Of a stretch of DNA of 64,000 nt, positions 28,326-38,482 are shown in pieces (within the stretch, counting starts at the first letter, position 1; the number at the start of each line of letters is the position of its first letter). The notes beneath the pieces were generated by a model, which was not told where the DNA came from, searched no databases, and worked only from the letters and a program-made list of their open reading frames with translations. The translations under genes were made by a program, and so were the position numbers. The stretch spans positions 3,111,573-3,175,572 of the forward strand of contig NZ_CP019331.1 of the NCBI RefSeq assembly GCF_002163835.1, written 5' to 3'. The DNA is from Polaribacter sp. SA4-10 (GTDB taxonomy: Bacteria; Bacteroidota; Bacteroidia; Flavobacteriales; Flavobacteriaceae).

Positions 28326-28346
28326 TTTAACACTTATTATGTTAAA
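28326..28346 (-). promoter_or_regulatory. Inverted repeat upstream of susC-like pair 2
   Basis: TTTAACA, seven bases, TGTTAAA, 61 bases before the susC-like ATG; matches the arms of the site at 23519-23536 at the same distance. Confidence 0.4.
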
Positions 28347-28410
28347 TAATAAATGCTAATTATTCAAATAACTGTTCTAATTGCTTTATTTTCTTTGTTT
28401 TAGCACAAAA

Positions 28411-28438
28411 AAAAGACTGCCTTTTAAGGCAGTCTTTT
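28411..28438 (-). terminator. Terminator after SusCD pair 3
   Basis: AAAAGACTGCCTT / AAGGCAGTCTTTT forms a 13-bp arm pair (the innermost pairs probably open as the loop), with an eight-T run in the minus direction. It sits 26 bases beyond the SusD-like stop and is nearly the same sequence as the terminator at 23602-23629, including flanks. Confidence 0.88.
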
Positions 28439-28464
28439 AATAAAATTAAAGTAATAAGATAAAA

Positions 28465-29904
28465 TTAGTTTACATCCCACCAAACTTTTGCAGTCATATC
28501 TGCAGGAGTTGATGTTACTAATCCTAATTGTTCCGCATTTGACTGCGTTTCAGATAAAGGATATGGCATACGCACTGGAATAGAGCTCAATTGAGCTGCC
28601 ACAGGTACTGCTAATATAGGGTAGTCTAATCTTCTCCATTCATTCCATCCTTCAAAACCGTTCATGTAAAGAGCAATCCATTTCTGGTTACCTATTGACA
28701 TTTTCCAATTTGTAGAATTGTATGCATTGTTTGTTACATAATCATCTATTGCGGCGTCATCAGAGATTCCCCAATAATTCATAGAAGCCTTTACAGCTGT
28801 TCCATATGCAGCAGCCGCGTCTCCGTTTAAAATACCACGTTGGTACGCTTCAGCTAAAAGAAATTGAACTTCAGCAAAAGAAATAATTACGTGAGGAGTT
28901 GTAGCCGATCTTACATTATCATTTGGTCTAGATGTAGTTGGTTTTAAAACGGTTGCATCGTTATCAGAGATACCGTATGGCATTCCAACATATTCTCCAT
29001 TGTATTTCTTTGCAAATGCATCTAATCTAGGGTCTCCTAAGTCGGTTAGAGTTGTTACTAAATATTCAGAAACAGCATAGTCATCTCTATTTCCACCTAG
29101 TGGAGAAACGTTTCTAAATAAAGGATTTGCTCTTGCCAAGCTTTCAGGAAAAGCAAATAATGCATTTTCGCTGTTGCTTGAAATTAGATTTGTTACCGCT
29201 AAATCAATATATTGTTTTGCAGTAGCAGCATCAGCATCAGCGATACGCATTGCATAACGCAACATTAAAGAGTTTGTAAATTTAATCCATTGTGATATAT
29301 CACCGTCATAAATTATTTCTCCTGAAGCGAATGAAGGTGCTGCAGTATTAAAGGCAGCAGAAGCATTTTTTAAAGTTTCTAATATCCCTTTGTATATAAC
29401 TTCTTGAGCATCATATTTAGGTAAGTTAGTTACTCCGTCTACTGCTTCAGTATAAGGTACTTCACCAAAAGCATCTGTTAAAAAACAGTAAGCTTGAGTA
29501 GACATTACATCTAAAATAGCAGTTCTGTTTGCTTTAATACCGTCAGAAACCTCTTGCTGTGCAACTAAATTTTTAGCAGCATCTAACTCTTTCAATACAC
29601 TAGCGTACATTGAAGACCAAGTTCCGTTAAAAGCATTAACGTCTTGATTGTATCTACTATCTTCAGTATATTCAGTTTCAGCCCATTGTTGAACCATTAA
29701 TAAGCCCCAACCTGCATTTATACCAGCACCTTGAATGGTGTTGTAAAAATTATATTGTGCAGTCGTCAATAATGTAGAAGGATCTACGCTGACTGCAGCA
29801 TTTGGATCGACGTTCAATTCGTCAAAATTGTCATTACATTGCGCGAACAACATTACTGATAATGTTAATAGCGTAAATATTTTAAGTTTTTTCATTTTTT
29901 TCAT
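28465..29904 (-). CDS. SusD-like_2 family surface lipoprotein (pair 3)
   Basis: The 479-residue lipoprotein has lipobox LFAQC (C23 from the first ATG, C20 from the second Met). It carries NFDELNVDPNAA, LTDAFGEVPYTEAVDGV, VIISFAEVQFLLAEAYQRG and the closing QKWIALYMNGFEGWNEWRRL with VWWDVN, all SusD-like_2 hallmarks. It starts two bases after the stop of its SusC partner. It is probably co-transcribed with that gene and ends at the terminator at 28411. Confidence 0.92.
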   Translation of the reverse strand: MKKMKKLKIFTLLTLSVMLFAQCNDNFDELNVDPNAAVSVDPSTLLTTAQYNFYNTIQGAGINAGWGLLMVQQWAETEYTEDSRYNQDVNAFNGTWSSMYASVLKELDAAKNLVAQQEVSDGIKANRTAILDVMSTQAYCFLTDAFGEVPYTEAVDGVTNLPKYDAQEVIYKGILETLKNASAAFNTAAPSFASGEIIYDGDISQWIKFTNSLMLRYAMRIADADAATAKQYIDLAVTNLISSNSENALFAFPESLARANPLFRNVSPLGGNRDDYAVSEYLVTTLTDLGDPRLDAFAKKYNGEYVGMPYGISDNDATVLKPTTSRPNDNVRSATTPHVIISFAEVQFLLAEAYQRGILNGDAAAAYGTAVKASMNYWGISDDAAIDDYVTNNAYNSTNWKMSIGNQKWIALYMNGFEGWNEWRRLDYPILAVPVAAQLSSIPVRMPYPLSETQSNAEQLGLVTSTPADMTAKVWWDVN

Positions 29905-29906
29905 TT

Positions 29907-32900
29907 TTAAAATTTAGCAGATAAGTTGATACCAAATGATCTTGTTGGAGGTACTTGAGCATTCTCTAACCCTTGAATATTCCCAGAACCAGTAATTACT
30001 TGTGGATCTATGTAAGGTACATCAGCGCTAAGAATAGCTAAGTTTCTACCAAAAACACTTAAGTTAAGACTGGTGAAAGGAGTTTTTTCTAAAGTACTTT
30101 GGCTTACAGCATAGCTTAATCTAACATCTCTAAACTTTAAGTAGCCTGCATCAAACGTATTCGGTGCCGCAACTCTCCATTTAGTTTGGAAGTATGTTTG
30201 TGGATCAACAGAAACTGTATTTGGAGAACCGTCAGCGGTTACACCTGGTAAAACCATACCGTTTGCTCTTGTATCACTTTCCCCGTTAAATGCAACAGTT
30301 TCAGGATGCATTCCAGAGTACTTAGACCACTGTAATGAAGTTGAGTGAAGTATTCCACCTACCTGAAAATCAAACAATGCAGATAATGTAAAGTTTTTGT
30401 AATTGAAGCTAGTGTTAAATCCACCTGTCCAATCTGCAATTGCAGATCCTAAATAAACTCTATCATCGGTAAATTCGTAAATACCATCAGCACCTACAAC
30501 TTTATTTCCATTGGCATCATAGATATGGTCTTGACCGAATAAAGCCATGTAAGGCAATCCTTCTTCAATTCTAACATCTGCAGCCCAAGTATTACCTTGT
30601 GCAATACTGTTTACAATACTTTCACCGTTTTCATCTTTTAAAAGTTCAACAACTTCATTGTTTAACTTCGTAAGGTTCAAACCAATGTCCCATCTGAAAT
30701 TTGCTGTCTTTATAGGTGTTGCATTTATCTCAAATTCTAAACCATGATTTCTCATCTCTCCAGCATTTAACAGTCTACTTGTATATCCTGTAGTTGAAGA
30801 AACAGGTACGTTAAAGATTTGATCTTTCGTACTTCTATCATAATATGCAGCATCTATGCTTAATCTGTTGTCAAATAACTTCACTAAAAAACCAAATTCA
30901 ATTTCAGTTGTTAATTCGTTTACTAAGTTTGGATTTTGTTGAGAGTTTGGTACAGAATACATTGGGTTACTTCCAAAGTTTGGTGTACTTGGGTTGTATA
31001 CGTCTGATAGTCTATATGGACTTGCATCACTTCCGGCTTGTGCAATACTTGCTCTTACTTTAGCAAAATTAATAACACCGCTTTCCTTTACAGATTCTAT
31101 TTCTGAAATAGCCCAACTTAAAGAAGCTGCTGGATAGAAGTAACTATTATTTGCTGTTGGAAGTGTCGAAGAAACATCATTTCTTGCAGACATGTCTAAA
31201 AACAACATATCTTTCCATGCAACAGAAGCAGAACCAAATATACTGTTAATTCCTCTTTGAGACTCATAGGTATCAACAAGAGGAGAATCAGCAGAGTTGC
31301 TAATGTTAAAAAATCTATCAATAACTAATCCACCGTTTGTTTGAGCAGTTAATCTTTTAGAACTTTGTCTCATTCTGTTCGCGCCAATGAAACCATTTAC
31401 AGCGAAATCTTCACTAATTTCTTTGTTGTATTGTAAACGAACCTCCATATTAGTTTCTTGGAACCTTCTCTCTGTCTCTTCATATCTAGAACCGTCAACA
31501 GATCCTAATGGGATCCCTTCTACAATACTAAATTGATATAAATCAGTACCAAATTGCGTTGCAATTGTAAAATCATCATTTAATTCATAAGTAAGATTAG
31601 CATTTCCAAAAAATCTGTTTTTCACATCATTTTGTAAATGATTTTCTCTTACCCAAGAAGGATTATCAAAGTAATTGATAGTTGGATTATACGATTGGAA
31701 CGCCCCATTACTATCGGTACTTATTCCTTTTGTATTCCAGCTATATTGATTTCCTTCCGTAGTTGTTTGTTGATTTTTTAATCTGTCAACATCCAATTGT
31801 GATTGCCACCATTGTGTAAACCCTTGAAGTGGATTAGCATTTGCGTAACCAGTAACATTTCTGTTTTTTGCTTCTGTATTGATATAAGAAAAAGAAATAT
31901 TAGATTTAAGTTTTTCACTCAAGTTATAATTACTGTTTACGTTTACCGTATTTCTCACTAATTGACCTTGTGGCATTACACCTTTTTGATCTAAATTACT
32001 GTAAGAAACTCTGTATCCACCTTTTTCATTACTTCCTGTAAAAGCTACAGTATTCATAAGTGTTACTCCTGTATCAAAGAAAGACTCATACGAGTTTTCT
32101 GGTGCAGCCCATGGTCTAGTTTCTTTATAATTAGCAGCTCCAGGATCCCAAGAATCCCAATGTCTTACCAATTTGTTTGAATCAAACTTAGGACCCCAAG
32201 AACCATCCTTAGCGTAATTAGGAGCTAAGTAACTTGTTCCGTCTTGTGTAAATTCGTTAAAACCACTTGCAGTAGGATATGTAGACCCCCCACCATACAT
32301 TGATTGTATAGGTATTAAGTTTCTTACATTGTCAAAAGTAACAGTTGTATCAAAGCTTACTCCAACACCTTTTGTCTTTTTTCCTTTCTTAGTAGTAATA
32401 AGAATTACACCATTTGCACCTCTAGAACCATATATTGCTGTAGCTGCAGCTCCTTTCAGAACAGACATAGACGCTACGTTAGATGGATCGATTTCTGAAG
32501 CAGAATTTCCATAATCGTAAGAACCACCACCAAAACCACTTTGTTGGCTAGCGCCAGAATAGCTTGAGTTGTTAATTGGAACTCCATCGATAATAAATAA
32601 AGGTTGGTTGTTTCCAAGAAAAGAGTTTGATCCACGAATAGTAATTCTAGAAGAACCACCTAAAGTAGAAGCACTACCTTGAATTTGAACACCAGCAACT
32701 CTACCTTGTAGAGAGTTTACAATGTTTACTTCTTTAGCTTCGCTTATTTTTTCACCCGAAACCTTTTGAACAGCATAACCAATGGCTTTCTCCTTTTTAG
32801 AGATACCAAGACCTGTAATTATGATTTCATCTAATGTATTCGCATCCTCTGAAAGGATTACATCAATTACATTAGAAGTTCCTATCGTTTTTTCAATAGT

Positions 32901-33134
32901 TTTGTATCCCATATAACTAAATTTAAGAACGCTGCCTTCTTTAGTGTTTATTGAATACTTACCGTCAAAATCAGTTTGAGTCCCTTTTGAAGTGCCCTTT
33001 ATAGATACACTAACTCCAGGTAAAGAGCCAGAAGAATCTGACACAGTTCCAGAAACTGTTTTTGTTTGTGCAAATGAAATTTGCACAACTAACGCTAATA
33101 GTAGCGTTAGAATTCCTTTAAATTTTGTTTTCAT
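29907..33134 (-). CDS. SusC/RagA family TonB-linked outer-membrane transporter (pair 3)
   Basis: This 1075-residue transporter has the same signal peptide and regulatory-like domain as pair 2. The TonB box is LDEIIITGLGI, then a plug (SRITIRGSNSFLGNNQPLFI; YGSRGANGVILITTKKG) and a barrel ending SFGINLSAKF. It is the first gene of the three-pair array in transcription order. About 120 bases separate it from the upstream Omp85-like gene, a gap containing the palindrome TGTTAACA at 33209-33216 but no clear terminator. Confidence 0.94.
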   Translation of the reverse strand: MKTKFKGILTLLLALVVQISFAQTKTVSGTVSDSSGSLPGVSVSIKGTSKGTQTDFDGKYSINTKEGSVLKFSYMGYKTIEKTIGTSNVIDVILSEDANTLDEIIITGLGISKKEKAIGYAVQKVSGEKISEAKEVNIVNSLQGRVAGVQIQGSASTLGGSSRITIRGSNSFLGNNQPLFIIDGVPINNSSYSGASQQSGFGGGSYDYGNSASEIDPSNVASMSVLKGAAATAIYGSRGANGVILITTKKGKKTKGVGVSFDTTVTFDNVRNLIPIQSMYGGGSTYPTASGFNEFTQDGTSYLAPNYAKDGSWGPKFDSNKLVRHWDSWDPGAANYKETRPWAAPENSYESFFDTGVTLMNTVAFTGSNEKGGYRVSYSNLDQKGVMPQGQLVRNTVNVNSNYNLSEKLKSNISFSYINTEAKNRNVTGYANANPLQGFTQWWQSQLDVDRLKNQQTTTEGNQYSWNTKGISTDSNGAFQSYNPTINYFDNPSWVRENHLQNDVKNRFFGNANLTYELNDDFTIATQFGTDLYQFSIVEGIPLGSVDGSRYEETERRFQETNMEVRLQYNKEISEDFAVNGFIGANRMRQSSKRLTAQTNGGLVIDRFFNISNSADSPLVDTYESQRGINSIFGSASVAWKDMLFLDMSARNDVSSTLPTANNSYFYPAASLSWAISEIESVKESGVINFAKVRASIAQAGSDASPYRLSDVYNPSTPNFGSNPMYSVPNSQQNPNLVNELTTEIEFGFLVKLFDNRLSIDAAYYDRSTKDQIFNVPVSSTTGYTSRLLNAGEMRNHGLEFEINATPIKTANFRWDIGLNLTKLNNEVVELLKDENGESIVNSIAQGNTWAADVRIEEGLPYMALFGQDHIYDANGNKVVGADGIYEFTDDRVYLGSAIADWTGGFNTSFNYKNFTLSALFDFQVGGILHSTSLQWSKYSGMHPETVAFNGESDTRANGMVLPGVTADGSPNTVSVDPQTYFQTKWRVAAPNTFDAGYLKFRDVRLSYAVSQSTLEKTPFTSLNLSVFGRNLAILSADVPYIDPQVITGSGNIQGLENAQVPPTRSFGINLSAKF

Positions 33135-33157
33135 TATTTAGTATATTTGAATTAATT
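32910..33157. repeat. Near-identical 248-bp block, copy 2 (5' end of susC-like pair 3)
   Basis: Counterpart of 28041-28288; see that entry. Most differences are single transitions, many at third codon positions. Confidence 0.9.
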
Positions 33158-33255
33158 ACGGCGAATATCCTAATAAATTATACAATAAGCAGTAAGATTG
33201 TTAAAAAATGTTAACATATTTATTAATTAGTAATACTATATGAATTTATTAAATG

Positions 33256-34920
33256 TTAGAAAAAAGTTTTCCAGCTGATAATTAGCTTACTGTTTTTTAA
33301 ATTGAAGGTTTCTGATGACGTTCTAGTACTGGCTGCACTTAATGTTATCTGTGAGTTTTTTATATTAAATAAATATCCTAAACCAATACCAAATAGGTTT
33401 TTGTCTTCTGATGAAGTTTTAATTCTTCCTATATCTGTAATTGTATAGAGATACGATTTATTTGAAGTTAAATATCTTAATTCAATATTAAAAAAACTAT
33501 AACTACTAGTTATAATACTTAGGTCATCAAGTCCTCTTATGGAATTTGCTCCCCCAATTCTGTATAATTCGTTGTCAATAAAACTATCCGAATTTAAATA
33601 ACCAGTTTTATTTCTAATAAATAAACTACTTCTTAAATTAAAATCCCAGATATAAGATGCAGTTGTTTCTATTTTAAATTGGTTTGAAGATGTAACTTCT
33701 TTAGTTCTTTTTCCTACCGAAGGATTTATTCTTAATAATAATTTATCATTAAAAAAAGAATCGTTTTTAGGAATTGAGTATTCAAATTGAAATCCAAAAA
33801 AATAATTGTTAAAGGACGCTATATTATTTGTTATCTTTTTTTCTAGATTTTCTGAAGATTCAGATGAAAAAGTAGTTGCTATTTTTATTTTTGGACTTAT
33901 GTCATAGAAGATTTTTGTACTAAATTTAGTTTTTATAAAAGTGGAATCTTGTCTAAAAATAGCAAAAGAAACTTTTGGTGTAAGAGAAGTGTTAAATAGA
34001 TATGGAATTTCGGTTGCTATTTTAAATTCTTGACTTTGGTTATTAGTACTGTTCCAGAAAAGTTCAAATTTTTCACCTGTATTTAAAATATTATTTAATT
34101 TTAAATCGAGATGTCCATTAAGTTTAATTCCTCCATTTTCTTTGGAGGAAAAATTCACCATTCCATCAAAAGTATTATTTTGATACTTTTTTAAATAGAT
34201 AAATAATAAGGTAGAGTCTTTTGTAAATAAAACTTCGGGTTGTTTAATTTCTTTTGTAAAAGTTAAGTTTTTTGAAGCGCTTGAGATTTCTTTAATTTTT
34301 TTTTGATTAAAAACTGTTTCTTTTTTAATTTTAAAATGATACTTAATAAAAGCGTTAGGGAAATTTTCATAACCCTTAATAATAACCTCATTTATTTTTC
34401 TTTTTTCTGATTGATATATTTCAAGATCAGCAAAAAGAGTTTTATTTCTTAATTCTATATTCTTTAATGAAGCTATAGAAAAAGACTTTCCTTGATTTTC
34501 TAGTTCTTTTGATATTTTATTTAATAATGGTTCTACTTCTTCAATAGGAATTATTATTGATGCACCTTCTATATTTAATTTTTTTAATAGTAACCCCACA
34601 TTAGCGTTTAATTTTATATCAGCTTTATCAATTTTTTTGTTTAATGAGAAATAAGCAACATAAAGTTTATCCGATATAGAAATGCTATCTATAGTATTTG
34701 TGAAGTATCCAATTTTTTTTAAATAATTTGATATTTTTTCAGTTTCTAGTTTTACAGCAGTAATGTCATTGTGTTTTTTTTTGAAGTCTAATTTTTCTAA
34801 AATGACTTTTTCTATTTCTTTTTTAGAAGATATTTTCATAGTGATTTCTTGCGCTAAAAAGCCATTAGAAAAAGCTACCAAAATAAATAAAAATGTAAAT
34901 TGTTTTAGTTTTTTTGTCAA
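33256..34920 (-). CDS. Omp85/BamA-TamA-like outer-membrane protein
   Basis: The 554-residue protein has a signal peptide (to about residue 23, FLAQ), then about 200 residues that look like POTRA repeats. These include INEVIIKGYENFPNAFIKYHFKIKK near residue 195, a typical strand-helix-strand opening. A C-terminal barrel follows, with YRIGGANSIRGLDD near residue 455, matching the Omp85 RGF/Y-type lid motif, and a final aromatic strand KLIISWKTFF. It is shorter than BamA and closer in size to TamA-like or two-partner proteins. Its role in outer-membrane assembly or export is inferred. Confidence 0.78.
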   Translation of the reverse strand: MTKKLKQFTFLFILVAFSNGFLAQEITMKISSKKEIEKVILEKLDFKKKHNDITAVKLETEKISNYLKKIGYFTNTIDSISISDKLYVAYFSLNKKIDKADIKLNANVGLLLKKLNIEGASIIIPIEEVEPLLNKISKELENQGKSFSIASLKNIELRNKTLFADLEIYQSEKRKINEVIIKGYENFPNAFIKYHFKIKKETVFNQKKIKEISSASKNLTFTKEIKQPEVLFTKDSTLLFIYLKKYQNNTFDGMVNFSSKENGGIKLNGHLDLKLNNILNTGEKFELFWNSTNNQSQEFKIATEIPYLFNTSLTPKVSFAIFRQDSTFIKTKFSTKIFYDISPKIKIATTFSSESSENLEKKITNNIASFNNYFFGFQFEYSIPKNDSFFNDKLLLRINPSVGKRTKEVTSSNQFKIETTASYIWDFNLRSSLFIRNKTGYLNSDSFIDNELYRIGGANSIRGLDDLSIITSSYSFFNIELRYLTSNKSYLYTITDIGRIKTSSEDKNLFGIGLGYLFNIKNSQITLSAASTRTSSETFNLKNSKLIISWKTFF

Positions 34921-35010
34921 AATTGATAAATAATTAAGTTCAAATGTAGATTAAATTGATAAAAAAAAATCAATATTTAAAAATCATTCTTAAAAAATAA
35001 CTCGCTGATA

Positions 35011-35041
35011 TTTGATTAATTAGAAATAAGTTGTACATTTG
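35011..35041 (+). promoter_or_regulatory. Promoter of the str operon (rpsL-rpsG-fusA-rpsJ)
   Basis: TTTG at 35011-35014, a 19-base spacer and TACATTTG at 35034-35041 match the Bacteroidota housekeeping promoter exactly. The rpsL ATG follows 57 bases later. Confidence 0.85.
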
Positions 35042-35098
35042 CACACTCTTAAAAATAAGGGAAGGTTTAATTATAAACGAAAAATAGGAATAATTAGT

Positions 35099-35473
35099 AT
35101 GCCAACTATTCAACAATTAGTTCGTAAAGGAAGAACCAAAATAACTAAGAAGAGCAAATCGGCTGCTTTGTCGTCTTGTCCTCAAAGACGTGGAGTGTGT
35201 ACTCGTGTTTATACCACAACGCCAAAGAAACCTAATTCAGCAATGAGAAAAGTTGCAAGAGTTAGATTGACAAATGGTAATGAGATAAACGCATACATTC
35301 CAGGAGAAGGACATAACTTACAAGAGCACTCGATAGTATTAGTTAGAGGTGGAAGGGTAAAGGATTTGCCAGGAGTTAAGTATCACGTAGTACGTGGAGC
35401 TTTAGATACAGCGGGAGTTGAGGGAAGAACTCAACGTAGATCAAAGTATGGTGCAAAACGCCCAAAAAAGTAA
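35099..35473 (+). CDS. rpsL: 30S ribosomal protein S12
   Basis: The 124-residue S12 starts [12 protein letters not shown]. An in-frame TTG 60 bases upstream would lie over the promoter and is rejected. The decoding-centre loop [12 protein letters not shown] and [13 protein letters not shown] are intact, with the lysines whose change gives streptomycin resistance in other bacteria both present. It is first in the str operon, 27 bases before rpsG. Confidence 0.98.
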   Translation: MPTIQQLVRKGRTKITKKSKSAALSSCPQRRGVCTRVYTTTPKKPNSAMRKVARVRLTNGNEINAYIPGEGHNLQEHSIVLVRGGRVKDLPGVKYHVVRGALDTAGVEGRTQRRSKYGAKRPKK

Positions 35474-35500
35474 AATTAGTAACTTTTTTAATGTAAAGAC

Positions 35501-35980
35501 ATGAGAAAAAGAGCAGCGAAAAAAAGAGTCTTATTACCAGATCCTAAATTTAATGATCAGTTAGTAACACGTTTTGTGAATAACTTAATGTGGGCCGGTA
35601 AGAAGTCAGTAGCGTTTAAAGTGTTTTATGATGCGTTAGACATCGTAGAAGAAAGAAAAGGAGAAGACGAAGAAAAATCGGCTTTAGATATTTGGAAAGA
35701 AGGTTTGTCAAATGTTATGCCACACGTAGAAGTTAGATCTCGTCGTGTTGGTGGAGCAACATTCCAAATTCCAATGCAAATTAGACCAGATCGTAAAGTA
35801 TCTATGGCTATTAAATGGATGATTTTGTATACTCGTAAGAGAAACGAAAAAACGATGGCACAGCGTTTAGCTGCTGAGATTTTAGCTGCGGCTAAAGAAG
35901 AAGGTGCTGCTGTTAAAAAGCGTACTGATACTCATAAAATGGCAGAAGCTAATAAAGCATTCTCTCACTTCAGATTTTAA
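35501..35980 (+). CDS. rpsG: 30S ribosomal protein S7
   Basis: The 159-residue S7 binds the 3' major domain of 16S rRNA and nucleates head assembly. It begins [17 protein letters not shown] and contains the family segment [21 protein letters not shown]. Length is normal for Bacteroidota. In E. coli S7 represses its own str operon; nothing here shows where it would bind. Confidence 0.98.
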   Translation: MRKRAAKKRVLLPDPKFNDQLVTRFVNNLMWAGKKSVAFKVFYDALDIVEERKGEDEEKSALDIWKEGLSNVMPHVEVRSRRVGGATFQIPMQIRPDRKVSMAIKWMILYTRKRNEKTMAQRLAAEILAAAKEEGAAVKKRTDTHKMAEANKAFSHFRF

Positions 35981-35985
35981 TAGAA

Positions 35986-38109
35986 ATGGCTAGAGATTTA
36001 AAGTATACAAGAAATATTGGGATTGCTGCGCATATTGATGCTGGTAAAACTACAACTACTGAGCGTGTATTGTATTATACAGGTGTTTCTCACAAGATTG
36101 GAGAAGTACATGATGGTGCCGCTACAATGGACTGGATGGAGCAAGAGCAAGAAAGAGGTATTACAATTACTTCTGCTGCAACTACTTGTACATGGCAATT
36201 TCCAAAGGAAAATGCTGAAGTTCTTCCAGAAACTAAAGATTACCATTTTAACATTATTGATACTCCAGGTCACGTAGATTTTACTGTAGAAGTAAACAGA
36301 TCTTTACGTGTTCTTGATGGTTTAGTGTTTTTGTTTTCAGCGGTTGATGGTGTTGAGCCACAATCGGAAACAAACTGGAGACTTGCAGATAATTACAAAG
36401 TTCCAAGAATTGGTTTCGTTAATAAAATGGACCGTCAAGGATCTGATTTTATGATGGTTTGTAACCAAGTAAAGGAGATGTTAGGTTCTAATGCAGTGCC
36501 AATTGTTTTAAATATTGGTGACGAAGAGAACTTTAAAGGTATCGTAGATCTTGTTAAAAACAGAGCTATTATATGGCATGAAGAGGGTATGGGTGCAACA
36601 TTTGATGTTGTTGCTATTCCTGAAGAATTGAAAGAAGAAGCAAAGATTCTACGTGGTAAACTTATTGAAGAAGTTGCTGCTTATGATGAGAATTTGCTGG
36701 AGAAATATATGGAGGATGAAGACTCTATTACAGAAGAGGAAGTGCATGCTGCATTGAGAGCTGCTGTAATGGATATGTCTATCATTCCAATGATTTGTGG
36801 TTCTGCATTTAAAAATAAAGGTGTTCAGTTTCTTTTAGATGCTGTATGTCGTTATTTACCTTCACCAATGGATAAAGATGGTATTGTTGGAACAGACCCT
36901 AATACAGGAGAAGAAATTTTACGTAAACCAAATGCAAAGGAACCTTTTGCTGCATTAGCGTTCAAAATAGCAACAGACCCTTTTGTTGGTCGTCTTGCTT
37001 TTTTTAGAGCTTATTCAGGTCGTTTAGATGCAGGTTCTTACGTTTTAAACAATCGTTCAGGTAAAAAAGAACGTATTTCACGTATTTACCAAATGCATGC
37101 TAATAAACAAAATGCTATCGATTATATCGAAGCAGGTGATATTGGAGCAGCGGTAGGATTCAAATCTATCAAAACTGGAGATACTTTATCTGATGAAAAA
37201 CACCCAATTGTTTTAGAATCAATGGATTTTCCAGATCCAGTAATTGGTATTGCTATTGAGCCTAAGACGAAGGCTGATGTTGAGAAAATGGGTACAGCTT
37301 TGTCAAAATTGGCAGAAGAAGATCCTACATTTCAAGTTAAGACAGATGAGGCTTCTGGGCAAACAATTATCTCAGGAATGGGAGAATTGCACTTGGATAT
37401 CATTATGGATAGAATGAGACGTGAATTTAATGTCGAGTTAAATCAAGGTGAACCTCAAGTTGAATATAAAGAAGCTTTAACAAAAACTGCACAGCACAGA
37501 GAGGTTTATAAGAAACAATCTGGAGGACGTGGTAAGTTTGGAGATATTGTATTTGAAATGGGGAAAGTCGATGACGATTTCGTTGGATCAGGTTTACAAT
37601 TTGTAGATGTAATTAAAGGAGGTCGTATTCCAAAAGAATTTATTCCGTCTGTAGAAAAAGGATTTGCAACAGCAATGAAAAATGGTCCTTTAGCTGGGTT
37701 CGAAATGGATTCTATGAAGATCACATTGAAAGATGGTTCTTTTCACGCAGTAGATTCAGATGCACTTTCTTTTGAGTTAGCAGCAAAATTAGGATATAAG
37801 GCGGCAGCGAAAGCAGCAGGTGCTGTTATTCTTGAGCCTATAATGAAAATGGATGTTGTTACACCTGAAGACTATATGGGTGATATCGTAGGAGATTTAA
37901 ATAGAAGAAGAGGTCAGGTTAATGCAATGGATGACAGAGCAGGAGCTAAAGTTGTAAAAGCGGATGTACCATTATCGGAGATGTTTGGTTATGTGACTAC
38001 ATTAAGAACACTATCTTCGGGTAGAGCAACTTCTACTATGGAATTTTCACACTATGCAGAAACTCCTTCAAATATTTCTGAAGAAGTAATTGCTAAATCT
38101 AAAGGATAA
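35986..38109 (+). CDS. fusA: Translation elongation factor G
   Basis: The 707-residue GTPase catalyses ribosomal translocation. It has the P-loop [12 protein letters not shown] (residues about 15-26), switch [17 protein letters not shown] for guanine specificity, and all domains to the C-terminal EVIAKSKG. The position five bases after rpsG, in the str operon, indicates this is the main EF-G rather than a paralog. Confidence 0.98.
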   Translation: MARDLKYTRNIGIAAHIDAGKTTTTERVLYYTGVSHKIGEVHDGAATMDWMEQEQERGITITSAATTCTWQFPKENAEVLPETKDYHFNIIDTPGHVDFTVEVNRSLRVLDGLVFLFSAVDGVEPQSETNWRLADNYKVPRIGFVNKMDRQGSDFMMVCNQVKEMLGSNAVPIVLNIGDEENFKGIVDLVKNRAIIWHEEGMGATFDVVAIPEELKEEAKILRGKLIEEVAAYDENLLEKYMEDEDSITEEEVHAALRAAVMDMSIIPMICGSAFKNKGVQFLLDAVCRYLPSPMDKDGIVGTDPNTGEEILRKPNAKEPFAALAFKIATDPFVGRLAFFRAYSGRLDAGSYVLNNRSGKKERISRIYQMHANKQNAIDYIEAGDIGAAVGFKSIKTGDTLSDEKHPIVLESMDFPDPVIGIAIEPKTKADVEKMGTALSKLAEEDPTFQVKTDEASGQTIISGMGELHLDIIMDRMRREFNVELNQGEPQVEYKEALTKTAQHREVYKKQSGGRGKFGDIVFEMGKVDDDFVGSGLQFVDVIKGGRIPKEFIPSVEKGFATAMKNGPLAGFEMDSMKITLKDGSFHAVDSDALSFELAAKLGYKAAAKAAGAVILEPIMKMDVVTPEDYMGDIVGDLNRRRGQVNAMDDRAGAKVVKADVPLSEMFGYVTTLRTLSSGRATSTMEFSHYAETPSNISEEVIAKSKG

Positions 38110-38129
38110 TTTACTAAATAGATAATAAG

Positions 38130-38435
38130 ATGAGTCAAAAAATTAGAATAAAATTAAAGTCTTACGATTACAACTTAGTAGATAAATCTGCTGAAAAGAT
38201 TGTAAAGACGGTAAAAAGTACTGGTGCTGTTGTAAACGGACCAATACCATTACCAACACATAAAAAGATTTTTACAGTATTACGTTCACCACACGTAAAT
38301 AAAAAATCTAGAGAACAATTTCAATTAGCTTCATACAAAAGATTATTAGATATCTATAGTTCTTCTTCAAAGACTATTGATGCTTTAATGAAACTTGAGT
38401 TACCAAGTGGTGTTGAAGTTGAGATCAAAGTATAA
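38130..38435 (+). CDS. rpsJ: 30S ribosomal protein S10
   Basis: The 101-residue S10 (NusE) has [18 protein letters not shown], the GPIPLPTHK loop and [10 protein letters not shown]. Besides its ribosomal role it partners NusG in antitermination. Here it ends the str operon: a strong terminator follows directly and a new promoter drives rplC, unlike the E. coli arrangement in which rpsJ leads the S10 operon. Confidence 0.98.
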   Translation: MSQKIRIKLKSYDYNLVDKSAEKIVKTVKSTGAVVNGPIPLPTHKKIFTVLRSPHVNKKSREQFQLASYKRLLDIYSSSSKTIDALMKLELPSGVEVEIKV

Positions 38436-38444
38436 GTAAATATT

Positions 38445-38482
38445 AACTTTCGGTTTAATTTTGTTAAATCGAAAGTTTTTTA
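38445..38482 (+). terminator. Terminator of the str operon
   Basis: A 14-bp stem (AACTTTCGGTTTAA / TTAAATCGAAAGTT, one G-T wobble) with loop TTTTG lies nine bases after the rpsJ stop and runs into a T-rich tail. The loop supplies the -33 TTTG of the next promoter. Confidence 0.85.

Noticed and set aside
23602..28438. Paired terminator copies as ends of a mobile element
   Set aside because: No transposase, target-site duplication or terminal inverted repeats; tandem duplication of gene pairs explains them.
30845..31063. 72-codon plus-strand frame in susC-like pair 3
   Set aside because: Antisense to a well-supported transporter; no independent support.
17871..33134. Polysaccharide utilisation locus with assigned substrate
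   Set aside because: No hydrolase, lyase, sulfatase or sensor gene is present, so a substrate would be guesswork.
35998..36277. Overlapping frames on both strands within fusA
   Set aside because: Shadows of the conserved GTPase domain.
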